A DNA stretch of 60,053 bases from Pseudonocardia nigra (GCF_019396355.1 NZ_JAHKRK010000022.1:1-60053), one strand, 5' to 3'; shown: positions 1 to 10,741, counted from the first letter of the stretch. A program made the numbers and translations. The notes: a model not told the origin generated them from the sequence alone.

Positions 1-197
1 TGCACTGGGTGCGCGATGTGACCTTCGCAGAGGACTTGTCTCAGGTCCGCGCCGGTCACGGCCCGCAGGTCATGGCGTCGCTGCGGAACCTCGTGATCAG
101 CCTGCACCGCCTCGCGGGCGCCACCAATATCGCCAAGGCCCTACGCCATCACGCCCGCGACGCCCGTCGACCGCTCCAACTACTCAAGATCATCTGA
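1..197 (+). mobile_element. ISAs1-type transposase, C-terminal fragment (open at left edge)
   Basis: The reading frame is open at the left edge of the window and begins HWVRDVTFAED, continuing through a stretch with LRNL and ALRHHARD before stopping at 195-197. This is the conserved C-terminal end of ISAs1-family DDE transposases. Only about 64 residues are present, so nothing can be said about activity. It abuts, in the same orientation, a thiamine-enzyme gene that lacks its N-terminal domain, which suggests the element broke that gene. No terminal inverted repeat can be defined because only one end is visible. Confidence 0.75.
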
Positions 198-198
198 C

Positions 199-1392
199 TT
201 TGCCGACCCCCTGCCCCAGGACCTCCTCACCCAGAGCACGGCCGAACGAGCTCTTCCCCGGATAGCGGAACCGGAGCTGCTGGCCGCCCGAGAAGAATGG
301 GTGGGTGCTGCGGTGGACGCCATAACCACCGCAAGCCGACCACTACTGATCGCCGGCCCGGAGGTCGCCCGGCGAAACCTGACCGATCTCGTCGAAGGCA
401 TTGCCACCTCCTCGTGCATACCGATCGTCGACCCGCCCTGGCGGGATGCCGAGTGGGCCACCGCGCGGTCCGACCATCCCCACTATTGCGGTGTCTACCG
501 GCGCGACGACCCCGTCATGCAGTCGTCCGACCTGGTCGTCATCGTCGGGGCTCCACCGCTGCTCGAGTCCGAACTTCGATCCGACAGCGGACTCCCGCGC
601 GAGGCGACCGTGATCCGAATCGTCGACCATCCCTCCTGGCTGGACCCCCTGGAGGAACGTCAGATCGGAGTCGTCGGTGACATTCGGGCAACCCTGGAGC
701 ACATTCATCGGGCGCCGACCGAGGCACACCGAGGGGGTTCGGTCCGGAAGTCCCACGTCACGGAGCTCCGACAGCGTTGGGAAGCGCGATCCTCGCTGGT
801 CGAACCGCCGGTCGAGGCGACCACGAGCACTCGTGGAGTGCCCATCCAGACCGCGCTGCGGATCGTGGCCGAACACCTCGACGAGAACAGCACGGCAGTG
901 CTCGACCCGGTCACCGCAACGTCCGCCCTGCTCGACCTACTGCCGAGGCGCACATCGTCCCTGTTCGCCACCGGAAGCGGTGCCCTGGGCTGGGGCATGG
1001 GCGCAGCAGTAGGCGTTGCGCTCGCCCAACCCGACCGCCGGGTCGCCGGCATCGTGGGCGACGGCGTGTTCCAGTTCGGTGTCCAGGCGATCGGAACCGC
1101 CGTCCGGCTGAAGTTGCCCCTCACATGGATCGTGTTGAACAACAACGGCTATCACGCCGTGCGCAACGCCGTCGCCAAAGGCAAGGGCGCCCGCTCGGCC
1201 CAGCCACACCCGCTCGCCGACATCACGGACGTGGACTACGTCGCCATCGCGCAAGGTTTCGGCGCCGACGGCGTTGTCGTCGGGACCACAGATGCTCTCC
1301 GTCGAACTCTCAGCCGGCCCACCCCGACGGACGTGCCGACGGTGATCGACCTGCGCCTGCACGGCCAGACGACCAACCCACCCGGAAGTTAG
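199..1392 (+). pseudogene. TPP-dependent decarboxylase/synthase, N-terminal domain missing
   Basis: The protein matches the central and C-terminal (TPP-binding) domains of the acetolactate synthase/benzoylformate decarboxylase family. From a GTG at 301 it is 363 aa, and the frame stays open without an earlier good start back to about 199, directly after the ISAs1 stop. The TPP motif is visible: GDG at about residues 253-255, with NNN about 25 residues later (280-282). Full-length members are about 530-600 aa and begin with a pyrimidine-binding domain that supplies the catalytic Glu. That domain is absent here, so a working enzyme is unlikely. Substrate is unknown. Confidence 0.7.
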
Positions 1393-1554
1393 CTTCGCCT
1401 GTTCCTGGAGCGCCCCGGCGAACCCCCACGGCGTGGACCTCATCCGCTGCGGTTTCCAGCCGCGCGCAACGCCTCTCCTGCTGCAGGTCGACCCGCCGGC
1501 CACCTCGGGTGCTCCCGGCCGAACATGGGGTCGAAGGCCGGCGCCTGATTCTTG
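1393..1554. other. Short interval with no recognisable gene
   Basis: This stretch lies between the truncated TPP enzyme and the degraded IS701-type transposase. Open frames cross it on both strands but none resembles a protein I recognise. It probably contains the lost end of the transposon. Confidence 0.4.
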
Positions 1555-2665
1555 ATTGATTCCAGACGCAGGGCCACACTTCGACGCATCCCAACGACGC
1601 CGGACTTCGAGCGCATGCTGGTGTTCGCCCAGCCCGGTCAGGCCCTTGCCGGCCTGGAAGGTCTCCTCGATGGTCCAGCGGGAGCCGGCGACGCGGACCA
1701 GCTCGGGCAGCGGCACCGGGTGCGGGCTGTAGCAGCGGTAGTAGGCCAGCTCCCCGGTGTTCGGCGGGTGGCGGCGGATCAGCAACCAGCGGTGTTCGGA
1801 CCCCTCGGCGTCGGTGAGCGTGATGAACGCCCAGTCGTAGATGCGCGGGCCCTTCGCCCCGGCCCCGGCCGAGTAGCGCTGCCAGCAGTGCTCGCGCAGT
1901 GTGGGGGCGATCTGGTCGGGGCGCGTCGGCCCGCCGTGGGTGACGACGCGGCGGTCGCAGCCGATGGCCAGCACGTAGCCCAGGCCGAGGGTCTCGAGTT
2001 GGGCGCGCAGCCCCGGGTCGGCGCCGTAGACCTCGTCGCCGGTGGCCCACCGCGCCGGCGTCCCCGTCTGCACCGCGCGGGTGATCAGGGTGGCGGCCAG
2101 CGCCGGTTTGGTGCGAACTTGACCTCGTCGGGCACTGCGGCCGCCGCCCGCCGCGCGGGGTCTTCGGCCCAGGAGCGGGGCAGGTAGAGCTCGCGATCGA
2201 TCAGCGCGTGCCCGGCCCGGCTGGTGTAGGTGAGATGGACCGCGACCTGGGCGTTCTCGATCCGCCCCGCGGTCCCGGTGTACTCCGCTGCACCCCGACC
2301 GTCTTGTCGCCCTTTTTCAGATCGCCGGTCTCCTCGACCACCAGCACCGCATCCGGCTCGGCGAAATGCTCCACAACGAACTCGCGCAGGTCGACCGCGA
2401 CTGCGTCGGTGTCCCACACCGCCCCGGTGAGGAAGTGCTGCATCCCGTGCGGGCTGGTCTCGCCGACATGTTCGGTGATCGTCGCGCAGTTCTTCCGCGG
2501 CAGCTCAACGAGCATGCCGTCCAGGAACGCGGCGAACCGGCGCCGGGGCTCGACCCGGCCGAACCGCCCAGCCACCCGATCGAGCAGCTCCTGCCGTACC
2601 GCGGCCCACCGCCCGGGCTCTACGCTGTGGCCCGCGGCCACCGCGTGATCTTCTGATGTCGACAC
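1555..2665 (-). pseudogene. IS701-type transposase, frameshifted and truncated
   Basis: Three minus-strand frames together spell one IS701-family (DDE_5) transposase. The first runs from 2665 to about 2285 and ends near [16 protein letters not shown]. The second (about 2285-2117) carries [15 protein letters not shown] and [13 protein letters not shown]. The third (about 2117-1600) carries GDEVYGADPGLR and SRWTIEETFQAGKGLTGL. The joins imply frameshifts near 2285 and 2117, and homology stops near 1600 before the normal C-terminus. It is therefore a dead copy. A small piece of the same family occurs near 57.06 kb. Confidence 0.8.
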
Positions 2666-2718
2666 AACTGATGATCATCATGCGGTGGCCGCGGCACGTC
2701 CGGGACCGCCACACCGAG

Positions 2719-3556
2719 CTAAGCCAGACGGGCGCCCGCCCTGGTGACGCGCTCGCCCCACCGAGCGAGGTCGTCCGCGAGGGCGACGTGACCTGATGTC
2801 CGCAGCGCGTAGGCGTACTCGCGGGCGAACATCGCGTTGATCGGAACGAGATGCCGGGCGAGCAACGCCTCCGCCTCGCAGGCCTCCGAGATCCCGTCCC
2901 GGCGCCAGACCAGGGCCGCCTCCGGCAGGTCCCCGTGCTCCCGCTCCGCGACGAACCACCGCGCCGCCGCCTCGTTGCGCCCGATCCTGCGCGTCGCCAG
3001 CGTGTAGAGGAAGCGCACCGGGAACAGGACCGCCTTCGTCACCGAACGGGCCCCCTCGGCGACGAGGTCGGCCGGAGCGCCCAACCGGGCGATGTAGCGA
3101 TCATCGAACTTCCACAGCGCGAACTCGGCCGCCTGCCGCACGATCACCGCCGGATCCGGGCGTTCCGCCCCGGCACGCTGATCCACACCCTGCAGCAGGC
3201 GGCCCGAGTCGAGCAGGTCGAGACGGTCGACCTCGGGCAGCCTCCCGGTCGTCGCGATCCCCTGCTGCACCCCCGGCCAGTCCGACCAGAAGATCGACAG
3301 CCGCTGCGCGAGCTCACCCGCGCCGGCGGCCCGCACCCGGTCCCGCACGAGGTCGACCCGAGCAGCGGCGCGGTCGTCGAGCCCGGTGAGGACCAGCATC
3401 AGGTCGACGTCGCTCACCAGCGGGGCCGAACCCGCCGTGGGCGAGGCTGCCCAGCGCGAAGGCCGCCGACAGCTCCGGACCGAACACGTCCGCCGCGGCG
3501 TCCACCGCCCGCCCCAGGATCCGGTAGCCCGGCTCGTCCCGGTCCTGATCGCTCAC
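2719..3556 (-). pseudogene. Nucleotidyltransferase-like protein with one frameshift
   Basis: Two minus-strand frames join into one product. The upstream frame (3556 to about 3426) ends with GSLAHGGFGP. The downstream frame (about 3420-2719) starts SDVDLMLVL. Together they give the GS-x-DxD signature of polymerase-beta-type nucleotidyltransferases (the small toxin/antibiotic nucleotidyltransferase fold). Removing one base from the G-run at 3422-3425 restores a continuous frame of about 279 codons. It could be a real null allele or a sequencing error in the homopolymer. Substrate unknown; the C-terminal helical region is otherwise intact. Confidence 0.6.
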
Positions 3557-4019
3557 GAAGCCCTCCCCCGCTCACCGACGACCCGGGCCGGCACGAGCCG
3601 CCGTTGCCGATCATCCCTCCTCGGCCCCCCGGTCGTCCCGGCGATGCTTCCCGCGGCGACTTTCGCCGTCGGCAGCCGGAGGTCGGGAAGCGCATGCTTC
3701 ATTGGTTGCACAACTGGCAACTGATCACGCGACCAGGCGGCGAGGCTTGGGGGCCCGACTCGCGCGCGGCGACGCACCGACGCCCCCGAACGACGCCGTC
3801 GCGCACATCGTGCGCGGCCGACGCCGCCGCGAGAAACGTGCACCGCCCGGGTGTGCTCGACGGCAGGTGTCTTGCCGGGCCGCCCTCGCCCGGATCGGGT
3901 GGTCCAGGCGGCCGGCGTCGAGTTGTCGCGGATGGCCTGCTCGAAGAACACCCGCCTGGACGGATCCCGAACCCGACGGCCCCCACCCTCTGACGATGGA
4001 GAGACCGATGTGCCGCCGG
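3557..4019. other. Intergenic/decayed stretch, nothing assigned
   Basis: Open frames exist on both strands but no product is recognisable. On the minus strand near 3920-3950 there is a short FFEQAIRDN segment that may come from a decayed gene; I could not place it in a family. Confidence 0.35.
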
Positions 4020-4228
4020 GCGGCCGCTCCTTGAAGCATCAGGTCGGTCGGGGCGTCCGAGTCCGCGGACGACGCGGACGTCGACCCGCTCGCCGAGCAG
4101 CTCCCGGCCCACCCTGTCGCCCAGCGAATCGGCGCTGAGATGGCTCATCCAGCTGACCGGAGTACCGAGCCGGGCCAGAGCGATCGGCACGTTGCTCTCG
4201 GCCCCGCCGATTGAGGCGTTGCTCGCCG
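4020..4228 (-). pseudogene. PfkB-family sugar kinase remnant
   Basis: The minus-strand translation contains SIGGAESNVPIALARLG followed by VSWMSHLSADSLGDRVG and ELLGERVDV. This is the N-terminal substrate-binding part of PfkB/ribokinase-type sugar kinases (GG-x2-NVAIALARLG and LSxDxLG). No start, no ATP-binding GAGD motif and no continuation are present, so this is a fragment of roughly 70 codons from a kinase of about 300 aa. Its position beside a sugar transporter and a GH32 remnant suggests it was the fructokinase of the same locus (inference). Confidence 0.6.
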
Positions 4229-4322
4229 GCTGCCGCCGCGACTGCCACTGCCGGCGGCAGCCCGGGACGGGGTATCGATCGCGTGCGCATTACCAGCTGC
4301 GTACAAGCAGATCCAAGATCAG

Positions 4323-4347
4323 ATCGAGAGGTAAGTGATCTCTCGAT
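4323..4347. promoter_or_regulatory. Inverted repeat upstream of the sugar operon
   Basis: ATCGAGAG at 4323-4330 is exactly complementary to CTCTCGAT at 4340-4347, with a 9-nt spacer. It lies about 160 bp upstream of the binding-protein start. It could be an operator for the LacI-type repressor at 9063-10088 or a hairpin; the sequence does not decide. It does not have the CG-centred form typical of LacI-family sites. Confidence 0.35.
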
Positions 4348-4505
4348 TCGGGATCGGATGAGGCGAGCTCGCTGCTGATCGCCGAGGTGCTCCCGCCAAC
4401 GAAAGGAGGGTGCGGGCGGCACGTTGCCGCGGTGTGCCTCGACGGGCCGGGTTTCGTCGCGCAGCATGTAACACGTTTTAGGCGCGCTCAGAGACGAGGC
4501 CACCC

Positions 4506-5900
4506 ATGGCAGTTGCAACCAGCCGACGTGTGTTTCTCCAGCTCGCCGCGGCGGGGCTCGCGGCCGCGACGGCAGGCGGATGTGCCCGGCTCACCGGGAG
4601 GGACATCCCGGGCCGCGGCAGCGGGGCGCTCGTGGTGTCGCTGCTCGGGACGTCGGCCGACGCCGCGGCGCGGCAGGCTCTGCTGTCGGGCTTCCGCGCG
4701 GAGCACCCGGGCATCGAGGTTGTCCTGCAGCCGATCCAGGCCACGGACTGGGGCGACTTCTTTGCGAAGATCCTCACGCAGGTCGCGGCCGGTACGCCGC
4801 CGGACATCGTTTACGTGGCCACCGAGGGCACCCAGCTGTTCGCCGAGCAGCTCGCGGTGCCGCTCGACGACTACGTGCGCCGCGACGCGGGCGAGTTGGC
4901 GGAGTTCTTCGCCGACGTCCACCCGGCTCTCGTCGAGTCGATGATGTATCAGGGCAGCCTGTTCGAGATCCCCATCGAGTTCAACGCGGCCAACATGTAC
5001 TTCAACACGGGGTTGCTCCGGCAGGCGGGTGCGGACGTGCCGCCGGCCGACTGGACCGTGGACGACTTCGTCGCGCTGATGCGGGCCGAGCAGGCGGCAG
5101 GGGGTGGCGGCTTTCTGCCCTACTACTGGACCAACCGCCTCTGGGGTGGGGTCGTGCCGTGGCTGTACGCGAACGGCACCAACCTGCTCACGGAGTCCCG
5201 CGCTCCGGGCGGCCAGTGGCTGTGGGAGCGCTTCTACGACGCGGACACCGCACGGCAGCGTGGCGGCGGGACGGTGTACGGCGACCCGCTGGCCACCGCC
5301 GACCACACCGTCGAGACGTTCGAGTTCCTCGCCCAGCTGATCGCCAACGGCCTGTCCAGCCGCCCGGAGGAGGGCGGAGGCAACACGTTGATCGGGTTGT
5401 TCTCCGGAGGCCGGATCGGCTCGACACCTGCGGGCGGTTTCTGGGCGGGCGGGCTGCACGACGGCGGGATGGCGCCCGACGCCTTCGACGTTCAGTTCTC
5501 CCCGCGGTGGCGCACCCAACGCCACCAGTTCGGCGCGGCGGGTTACGCGATCATGCGGACGGCCCGCGATGTCGACGCCGCGTGGGAGTTCGTGAAGTAC
5601 GCGGCACGCCGCGAGTCGATGGAGGCCGTGATGGCAGCGAACCAGACCACGCCCGCGCGCCGGTCGATGCTCACCGCCGACCGCTATGCCGCGACCGGAC
5701 CGCGCAACTGGCAGGTCTTCTACGACACCGTCGACCGCTTCCCGGACACCGGCCCGATCCCCGCACCCGCGCAGGCGGCGGCGGTGCAGAGCGCGGTGCT
5801 GAAGCACGTCGGCACCGCGCTGTCGGCGCCCGGGAACGTGCGCGCGTCCCTCGCCGCGATGCAGGCCGACCTCGACACCGTGATGGGAACCCGCTCGTGA
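4506..5900 (+). CDS. Sugar ABC transporter, substrate-binding lipoprotein
   Basis: This 464-aa family-1 extracellular solute-binding protein captures a sugar outside the membrane for the two permeases that follow. The N-terminus has a twin-arginine-like motif SRRVFL followed by a hydrophobic stretch and a lipobox ending AGGC (Cys26), so it is probably a lipid-anchored Tat substrate. Body motifs such as GIEVVLQPI, PPDIVYV and AWEFVKYAA fit the family. Its stop overlaps the permease start by 4 nt (GTGA). No ATPase is encoded nearby; such actinobacterial systems commonly share an MsiK-type ATPase encoded elsewhere. The nearby GH32 and kinase remnants suggest a fructoside or sucrose-like substrate, which is inference. 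Confidence 0.88.
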   Translation: MAVATSRRVFLQLAAAGLAAATAGGCARLTGRDIPGRGSGALVVSLLGTSADAAARQALLSGFRAEHPGIEVVLQPIQATDWGDFFAKILTQVAAGTPPDIVYVATEGTQLFAEQLAVPLDDYVRRDAGELAEFFADVHPALVESMMYQGSLFEIPIEFNAANMYFNTGLLRQAGADVPPADWTVDDFVALMRAEQAAGGGGFLPYYWTNRLWGGVVPWLYANGTNLLTESRAPGGQWLWERFYDADTARQRGGGTVYGDPLATADHTVETFEFLAQLIANGLSSRPEEGGGNTLIGLFSGGRIGSTPAGGFWAGGLHDGGMAPDAFDVQFSPRWRTQRHQFGAAGYAIMRTARDVDAAWEFVKYAARRESMEAVMAANQTTPARRSMLTADRYAATGPRNWQVFYDTVDRFPDTGPIPAPAQAAAVQSAVLKHVGTALSAPGNVRASLAAMQADLDTVMGTRS

Positions 5901-6850
5901 GCGCCCTTCCGAGCACTGCACCGGTGGGCCGCCGGCCCGCCACCACCGGCGACCGGGGGCCTCGGCCTGCTGTCGCGCGCCGCGGCGGCCGGCTGCTCGC
6001 CGCGTGTTTCCTGGCCCCGACCGTGGTCGGCATCGCCGTCTTCACGCTGCTGCCGATCGTCGGTTCGCTGGTGCTGACCTTCTTCTCCTGGAACGCGATC
6101 GACCCGCCGAGGTGGATCGGCGCCGACAACTATGTCGAGATGGTCGGTGACCACACCGTCTTGACCAGCTTCGCGAACACCCTGGTCTTCGTCGCCGCCG
6201 CGGTCATCCTGCAGCTGGCGGTGGCGCTCGCGCTGGCGATGGCCGTGACCGCGAGGATGCCCGCGCGTCTGCAGACCGTCTTCCGGTCGGCGTTCTTCTT
6301 CCCACTGGTGCTGTCCGCGGCCTCGATCTCGATCGTCATGAAGTACCTGTTCAACCAGGACTTCGGGATCATCAACCACCTGCTCGCACTGGTCGGCGCG
6401 GCCCCGGTGCCGTGGCTCACCTCCGAGACCTGGGCGCCGGTGACGGTGGTGCTCGTCTACGTGTGGCAGCAGTTCGGCTTCACGTTCCTGCTGTTCCTCG
6501 GTGGCCTGAACAACATCCCCAAGGAGATCTACGAGGCGGCCGACATCGACGGCGCCATCGGCTGGCGCAGGCTGGCGCGGATCACGGTGCCGCTGCTGAG
6601 CCCGACCGTCCTGGTCGCCTCGGTCGTCGCGATCATCAACGCGCTGCAGGTCTTCGACCAGCCCTACGTGCTCGCTCGCGGCGGACCGGGGGACGCGACG
6701 CGGTCGGTGGTGCTCGTCATCTACCAGTCGGCCTTCGAGCAGCTGCGGTTCGGTTACGCCTCCGCGATCGGGGTCCTGCTCTTCCTGCTGATCATCGCGG
6801 TCACGGCCGCCCAGTTCCGACTCACCCGCCGGTTCGTCTTCTACCAGTGA
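5897..6850 (+). CDS. Sugar ABC transporter permease (MalF/UgpA type)
   Basis: The 317-aa inner-membrane protein has a basic N-terminus and about six transmembrane helices. The EAA loop, where the ATPase docks, is present as [20 protein letters not shown], close to the usual EAAxxDGA form. The GTG start at 5897 overlaps the binding-protein stop, implying translational coupling. It pairs with the next gene to form the heterodimeric channel. Confidence 0.9.
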   Translation: MSALPSTAPVGRRPATTGDRGPRPAVARRGGRLLAACFLAPTVVGIAVFTLLPIVGSLVLTFFSWNAIDPPRWIGADNYVEMVGDHTVLTSFANTLVFVAAAVILQLAVALALAMAVTARMPARLQTVFRSAFFFPLVLSAASISIVMKYLFNQDFGIINHLLALVGAAPVPWLTSETWAPVTVVLVYVWQQFGFTFLLFLGGLNNIPKEIYEAADIDGAIGWRRLARITVPLLSPTVLVASVVAIINALQVFDQPYVLARGGPGDATRSVVLVIYQSAFEQLRFGYASAIGVLLFLLIIAVTAAQFRLTRRFVFYQ

Positions 6851-6894
6851 CGTCCAGGCTGCCCGCCGCCGCCACCGCCGAAGGAGCGCGCCCA

Positions 6895-7800
6895 ATGACC
6901 ACCACCACCGACCCTGCCCCAGCTCGTCGCCCAGCCGCGACCCACACCCCGCGCCTGTCCCGGGGGGTTCCTCGCCGCCGCCCGCACGGCCGTATCGTCG
7001 TCCGCATCACGCTGCTCGCGGTGGTGGCGTTCCTGACGCTGGGCCCGGTGTTGTGGACGGTGTCCACGAGCCTGTCCGACCCGGCGGCGTCGTTCCGGAA
7101 CCCGCCGCAGCTGATTCCGACCGACCCGACGTTCGCGGCCTACCGCGACGTGTGGTCGCAGGTCGACGTGGTGCTGCTGGCCGTGAACAGCGCGCTGGTC
7201 ACGGGGTTGATCGCGGTGGGCCAGATGCTGACCGCGGCGCTGGCGGGCTACGCGTTCGCCCGCCTCGAGTTCCCGTTCCGCCGGGTTCTGTTCGGCGTCG
7301 TCCTGGCCACGATGATGGTGCCGCTGCAGGTCACCATCGTCCCCGTCTTCATGATCATGCGGGAGCTCGGGCTCAGCGACACACTGCTGGCACTGATCAT
7401 CCCCGCCTGGCCGACGGCCTTCGGGACGTTCCTGATGCGCCAGTACTTCCTCGCGATGCCCGACGAGCTCGCCGAGGCGGCGATGCTGGACGGGGCGGGC
7501 CCGTGGCGCACGTTCCGCTCGGTGTACGCGCCGCTCGCCGCCCCCGGCCTGGCGATCGTGGGCATCCTCGCGTTCAACTACCACTGGAACGAGTTCTTCC
7601 GCCCCCTGATCTTCGAGACCAGTCAACAGAACTTCACGCTCCCGTTGGGGCTGGTCTCGCTGCAGGGCAACCTCGGTACCGGGAGCGTCTCGACCGTTCT
7701 CGCCGGTGTCGTCCTCTCCATGATCCCGGCCATCGCCGTCTTCGCGTTCGGGCAGAAGCCCCTGCGCGACGGCCTGACCTCAGCAGGAGTGAACCGGTGA
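6895..7800 (+). CDS. Sugar ABC transporter permease (MalG/UgpE type)
   Basis: The 301-aa protein is the second permease, with about six membrane spans and the EAA loop [17 protein letters not shown]. The ATG at 6895 is preceded by AAGGAG with an 8-nt gap, which fixes the start; an in-frame GTG at 6847 would add an unlikely 16-residue tail. The C-terminal [16 protein letters not shown] is typical of MalG-like proteins. Its last codons overlap the start of the GH32 gene by GTGA. Confidence 0.9.
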   Translation: MTTTTDPAPARRPAATHTPRLSRGVPRRRPHGRIVVRITLLAVVAFLTLGPVLWTVSTSLSDPAASFRNPPQLIPTDPTFAAYRDVWSQVDVVLLAVNSALVTGLIAVGQMLTAALAGYAFARLEFPFRRVLFGVVLATMMVPLQVTIVPVFMIMRELGLSDTLLALIIPAWPTAFGTFLMRQYFLAMPDELAEAAMLDGAGPWRTFRSVYAPLAAPGLAIVGILAFNYHWNEFFRPLIFETSQQNFTLPLGLVSLQGNLGTGSVSTVLAGVVLSMIPAIAVFAFGQKPLRDGLTSAGVNR

Positions 7801-9100
7801 CGAGCGCAGGACCGATCTGGCACGTGCGCCCGGCCGCGGGTTGGCTCAACGATCCCAACGGGCCGATCCGCTGGAACGATCGCTATCACCTGTTCTTCCA
7901 GCACAACCCGACCGAGCGCCCGTGCCCGGCGGCCCCGACGAGACCGGAGTGTGGTCGGGATGCACGGTCGACGACGCCGGGACGCCGACGGCGGTGTACA
8001 GCGGCGTCCGCGACCGGTCCGGGCGGTCGGCGATCTGCCTCGCCACGGGTGATGACGACCTGCGCACCTGGAAACAGGAGCCCGAGCCCGTCGTGGCCGC
8101 CCCCACCGGCCTGGCCGGGTTCCGCGACCCGTTCCTGTTCTCCCACGGCGGCCACCGTTGGGCGCTGGTCGGGGGCGGCGAGCGCGACGACCCCCCGTTC
8201 GTCGAGCTCTACTCCTGCGACGACCTGCGCTCGTGGCGCTCCTGCGGACGCCTGCTGGACGGCCGGCACCCGATCGCGGCCCGGCACGCACCCGCGGACA
8301 TCTGGGAATGCCCTGCGCTCGTGCGCCTGGGCGAGCACTGGGTCCTGGTCGTGTCGCTGTGGGTGGACGGGGCGTTACGGCACGTGTCCTGGCTGTCCGG
8401 CACGCTCGTCACCGACGGCGACGGCCTGCGCCTCGAACCCACGTCCGGCGGGCCGGTCGACGGCGGCAGCGACTTCTACGCCCCGACCACGCTCGTCGAC
8501 GGCGACCGCGTCCTCATGTGGGGGTGGTCGTGGGAATCCGCGGCACCCGACGTGGTGGCGCAGCGCGGCTGGGCCGGCGTCCTGACCTGCCCCCGGGAGC
8601 TGTCAAGCGGCCCCCGGGGCGAGCTGCGGGTGCAACCCGCCGCGGAGCTCACCCGCCTGCGGGCCCGAAGCATCACCGACGGCACCACTCAGCTGGCCGC
8701 CGGCGGGAGCGCGGTGTGCGGACAGCTCCCGTCCGCCGCCGAGGTGACCGTCGACCTGCACGACGACGATCGCCTCGACGTCGTGCTGCGGCAGGGAGAG
8801 GGCCGGGACCTCGTCGTGCGGGTCGACCCGGCCGCGCGGTCCGTCACGCTGGACCGGGCCGGATGGCCTGCCGCCGCACCCCGCCGCGAGCAGCGCGTGC
8901 CCACGGCCGGTCCGGACTGCCGACTGCGGGTGCTGCTCGACGACTCCGTCGTCGAGGTGTTCGTCGACGACCGCGCCGCGATCACCGAACGGGTCGAGGT
9001 GCTCCCCGGGGACCGCGGCGTGCTGGAGCTGCGCGCTCCCCGGGGACCGGTGGAAGCCGCGGTCAGGGCGTGGGAGCTGGTGCCACCGACGACCGCATGA
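7797..9100 (+). pseudogene. GH32 glycosidase (fructosidase/sucrase type), internal deletion with frameshift
   Basis: The frame starting at the GTG at 7797 gives the GH32 N-terminus with the nucleophile motif WLNDPNG and FFQHNPTE. Near 7917-7930 the homology jumps to another frame at [12 protein letters not shown] and then continues to 9100. In that second part the RDP motif (GFRDPFLF) and the EC acid/base motif (WECPAL) are both present. The normal connecting segment, which in this family includes a HWGHA-type motif, is missing; I estimate about 30 codons lost together with the frame. All three catalytic motifs survive but cannot be made as one protein. Expected role was hydrolysis of sucrose or fructans delivered by the adjacent transporter. 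Confidence 0.75.
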
Positions 9101-10088
9101 CCACCGGGCAGGCGAGCAGCGTCCGGTCGGGCGTCACCGGCCTACCCTCGGTCACCGCGTCCAGGAGCACCTCGACGCCGACGCGACCCATCTCCCCGTG
9201 CGGCAGCGCCACCGTCGTCAAGCCGGGATGCACCTGGTCGGCCAGCGACTCCTGGTCATCGTATCCGACGACCGACAGGTCCTCGGGCACGCGCACACCG
9301 TGCCGGGCGGCGGCCATCATCACGCCGAGCGCGACCCGGTCGTTCGCGCAGGCGACCCCGCTGGGCAGCGGGGTGCGCCCGCGCAGCAGCGCTTCCAGCA
9401 TGCGGTCCCCGTCTGCGATGTCCCATCCGGTACGCCGCACGCCGCCTCGCGGCAGGCGCAGACCGGCGGCGCGTACCGCGTCGCGGAAGCCCTCGACACG
9501 CAGGTCCGCGGCGACGTCCCCGGCCGGCCCGGCCAGCAGGAGGATCCGCCGGTGCCCCGCGGCCAGCAGGATCTCCGCCGAGGCGCGGCCTCCCGCTCGC
9601 TCATCCGGGATCACGCTGGGATACCTGTCCTGCTCATCGAAGCAGTTGACCAGCACGAACGGGACGGCGCCGAGCCGCGCGGGCGGCGCCGCGCGACGCA
9701 GCGACATCGCGGCGTAGAGGGCGCCGTCCACCTGCCGGGACACGAGCTGGATGGCCGCCGACGCCTCCACCTCGGGCACCCCGAGGGCGTCGATGACCAG
9801 CAGCAGGTGCTGGCGCGCCCACGCGGCCTGCAGCGCGGCCTGCAGGACCCGCCCCGCGAACGGGCTCGACGCGATGCGGTCGGCGATCACCCCGAGCACC
9901 GCGGTGCGCTGCAACCGCATACTGCGCGCGCCCGCGTGCGGCCGGTACCCGAGCTCGGCCGCCGCGGCGAGGATCCGCGCCTGCGTCTCTGCCGAAAGGT
10001 GCTTGTCTGCCCGGCCGTTGAAGACGAACGATACCGCGGTCGTCGACACCCCGGCGAGGGCCGCGACATCCCGCGACGTCGCCCGCAT
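9063..10088 (-). CDS. LacI-family transcriptional repressor
   Basis: The 341-aa product has an N-terminal LacI helix-turn-helix (MRATSRDVAALAGVSTTAVSF) followed by a periplasmic-binding-protein-like effector domain with typical VLGVIAD, FVLVNCFDE, ACANDRVALG and VVGYDD segments. I chose the ATG at 10088 because the DNA-binding domain begins there; the frame is open a further 81 codons upstream without homology. Its 3' end overlaps the 3' end of the GH32 pseudogene by 38 bp on the opposite strand. By position it should control the sugar operon, with a sugar as inducer. Confidence 0.88.
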   Translation of the reverse strand: MRATSRDVAALAGVSTTAVSFVFNGRADKHLSAETQARILAAAAELGYRPHAGARSMRLQRTAVLGVIADRIASSPFAGRVLQAALQAAWARQHLLLVIDALGVPEVEASAAIQLVSRQVDGALYAAMSLRRAAPPARLGAVPFVLVNCFDEQDRYPSVIPDERAGGRASAEILLAAGHRRILLLAGPAGDVAADLRVEGFRDAVRAAGLRLPRGGVRRTGWDIADGDRMLEALLRGRTPLPSGVACANDRVALGVMMAAARHGVRVPEDLSVVGYDDQESLADQVHPGLTTVALPHGEMGRVGVEVLLDAVTEGRPVTPDRTLLACPVVMRSSVAPAPTP

Positions 10089-10741
10089 CCCGACATGGCC
10101 CCCATGATCCCACTGCCGCCCAGGCCCCATGCACGCTGCTCGCCGCAGGCCGACCTCGCTCGCACCCGGCAAGCCCGGTCGTGGTTGGCCGAGGTGCGGC
10201 ACCGGGGTCTGCGCGGCACCGCGCTGCGGCGCATCGCGGACGGCCAGCATGTCTACACCTGGGCCGAAGACGACACGCTGCCGCACGCCGTCCTGGCTGC
10301 GCGGCCCTCGATCACCATCGGACCCGACCACCGCACCGCTCGTCCCCCGCCCGCCGAGCGCGGCCCTCGTCCAACGCCTCTACAACACCCCGCCGCCCGC
10401 GGCTGCGACCTCGCCGGGCGCACAATGCGAAATGTGGCGCACAAGGCTGCCGAGACCGACGGCGTCGACAGACACCCTCTTCGCGGCGCTCCCGGCCGGT
10501 GCCATCCCGACTCGCCCTGCGCCACGGTTACGCTGGCGTTCTCGTCACTCCGCCTCGAGCCGCGTGTTCGAGGCCTTCACCGCGGCGCTGAAGATCCCTT
10601 CGGCCATTAGCGAGTGTTCGGTTTGCTGCCGCTGCCGCTACCACCAACCCGATCCCTGGCACTGCGCGAGCCGGTCATGCGGTTGCCCCCCGGACGGCCG
10701 CATGACGGTGAAGCGCGTCGTGGGTTCGCTGGTGCCGAGGC
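10089..10741. other. 650-bp stretch with no recognisable gene
   Basis: Frames remain open because of high GC, but none matches a family I know. A plus-strand frame around 10.15-10.32 kb has some protein-like composition (RSWLAEVRHRGLRG, VYTWAEDD) and could be an old coding fragment. I see no repeat or RNA-like structure. Confidence 0.4.

Noticed and set aside
4580..6850. A 756-codon frame that looks like one large protein
   Set aside because: Its first two thirds are the out-of-frame shadow of the binding protein; only the part from 5897 is a real permease.
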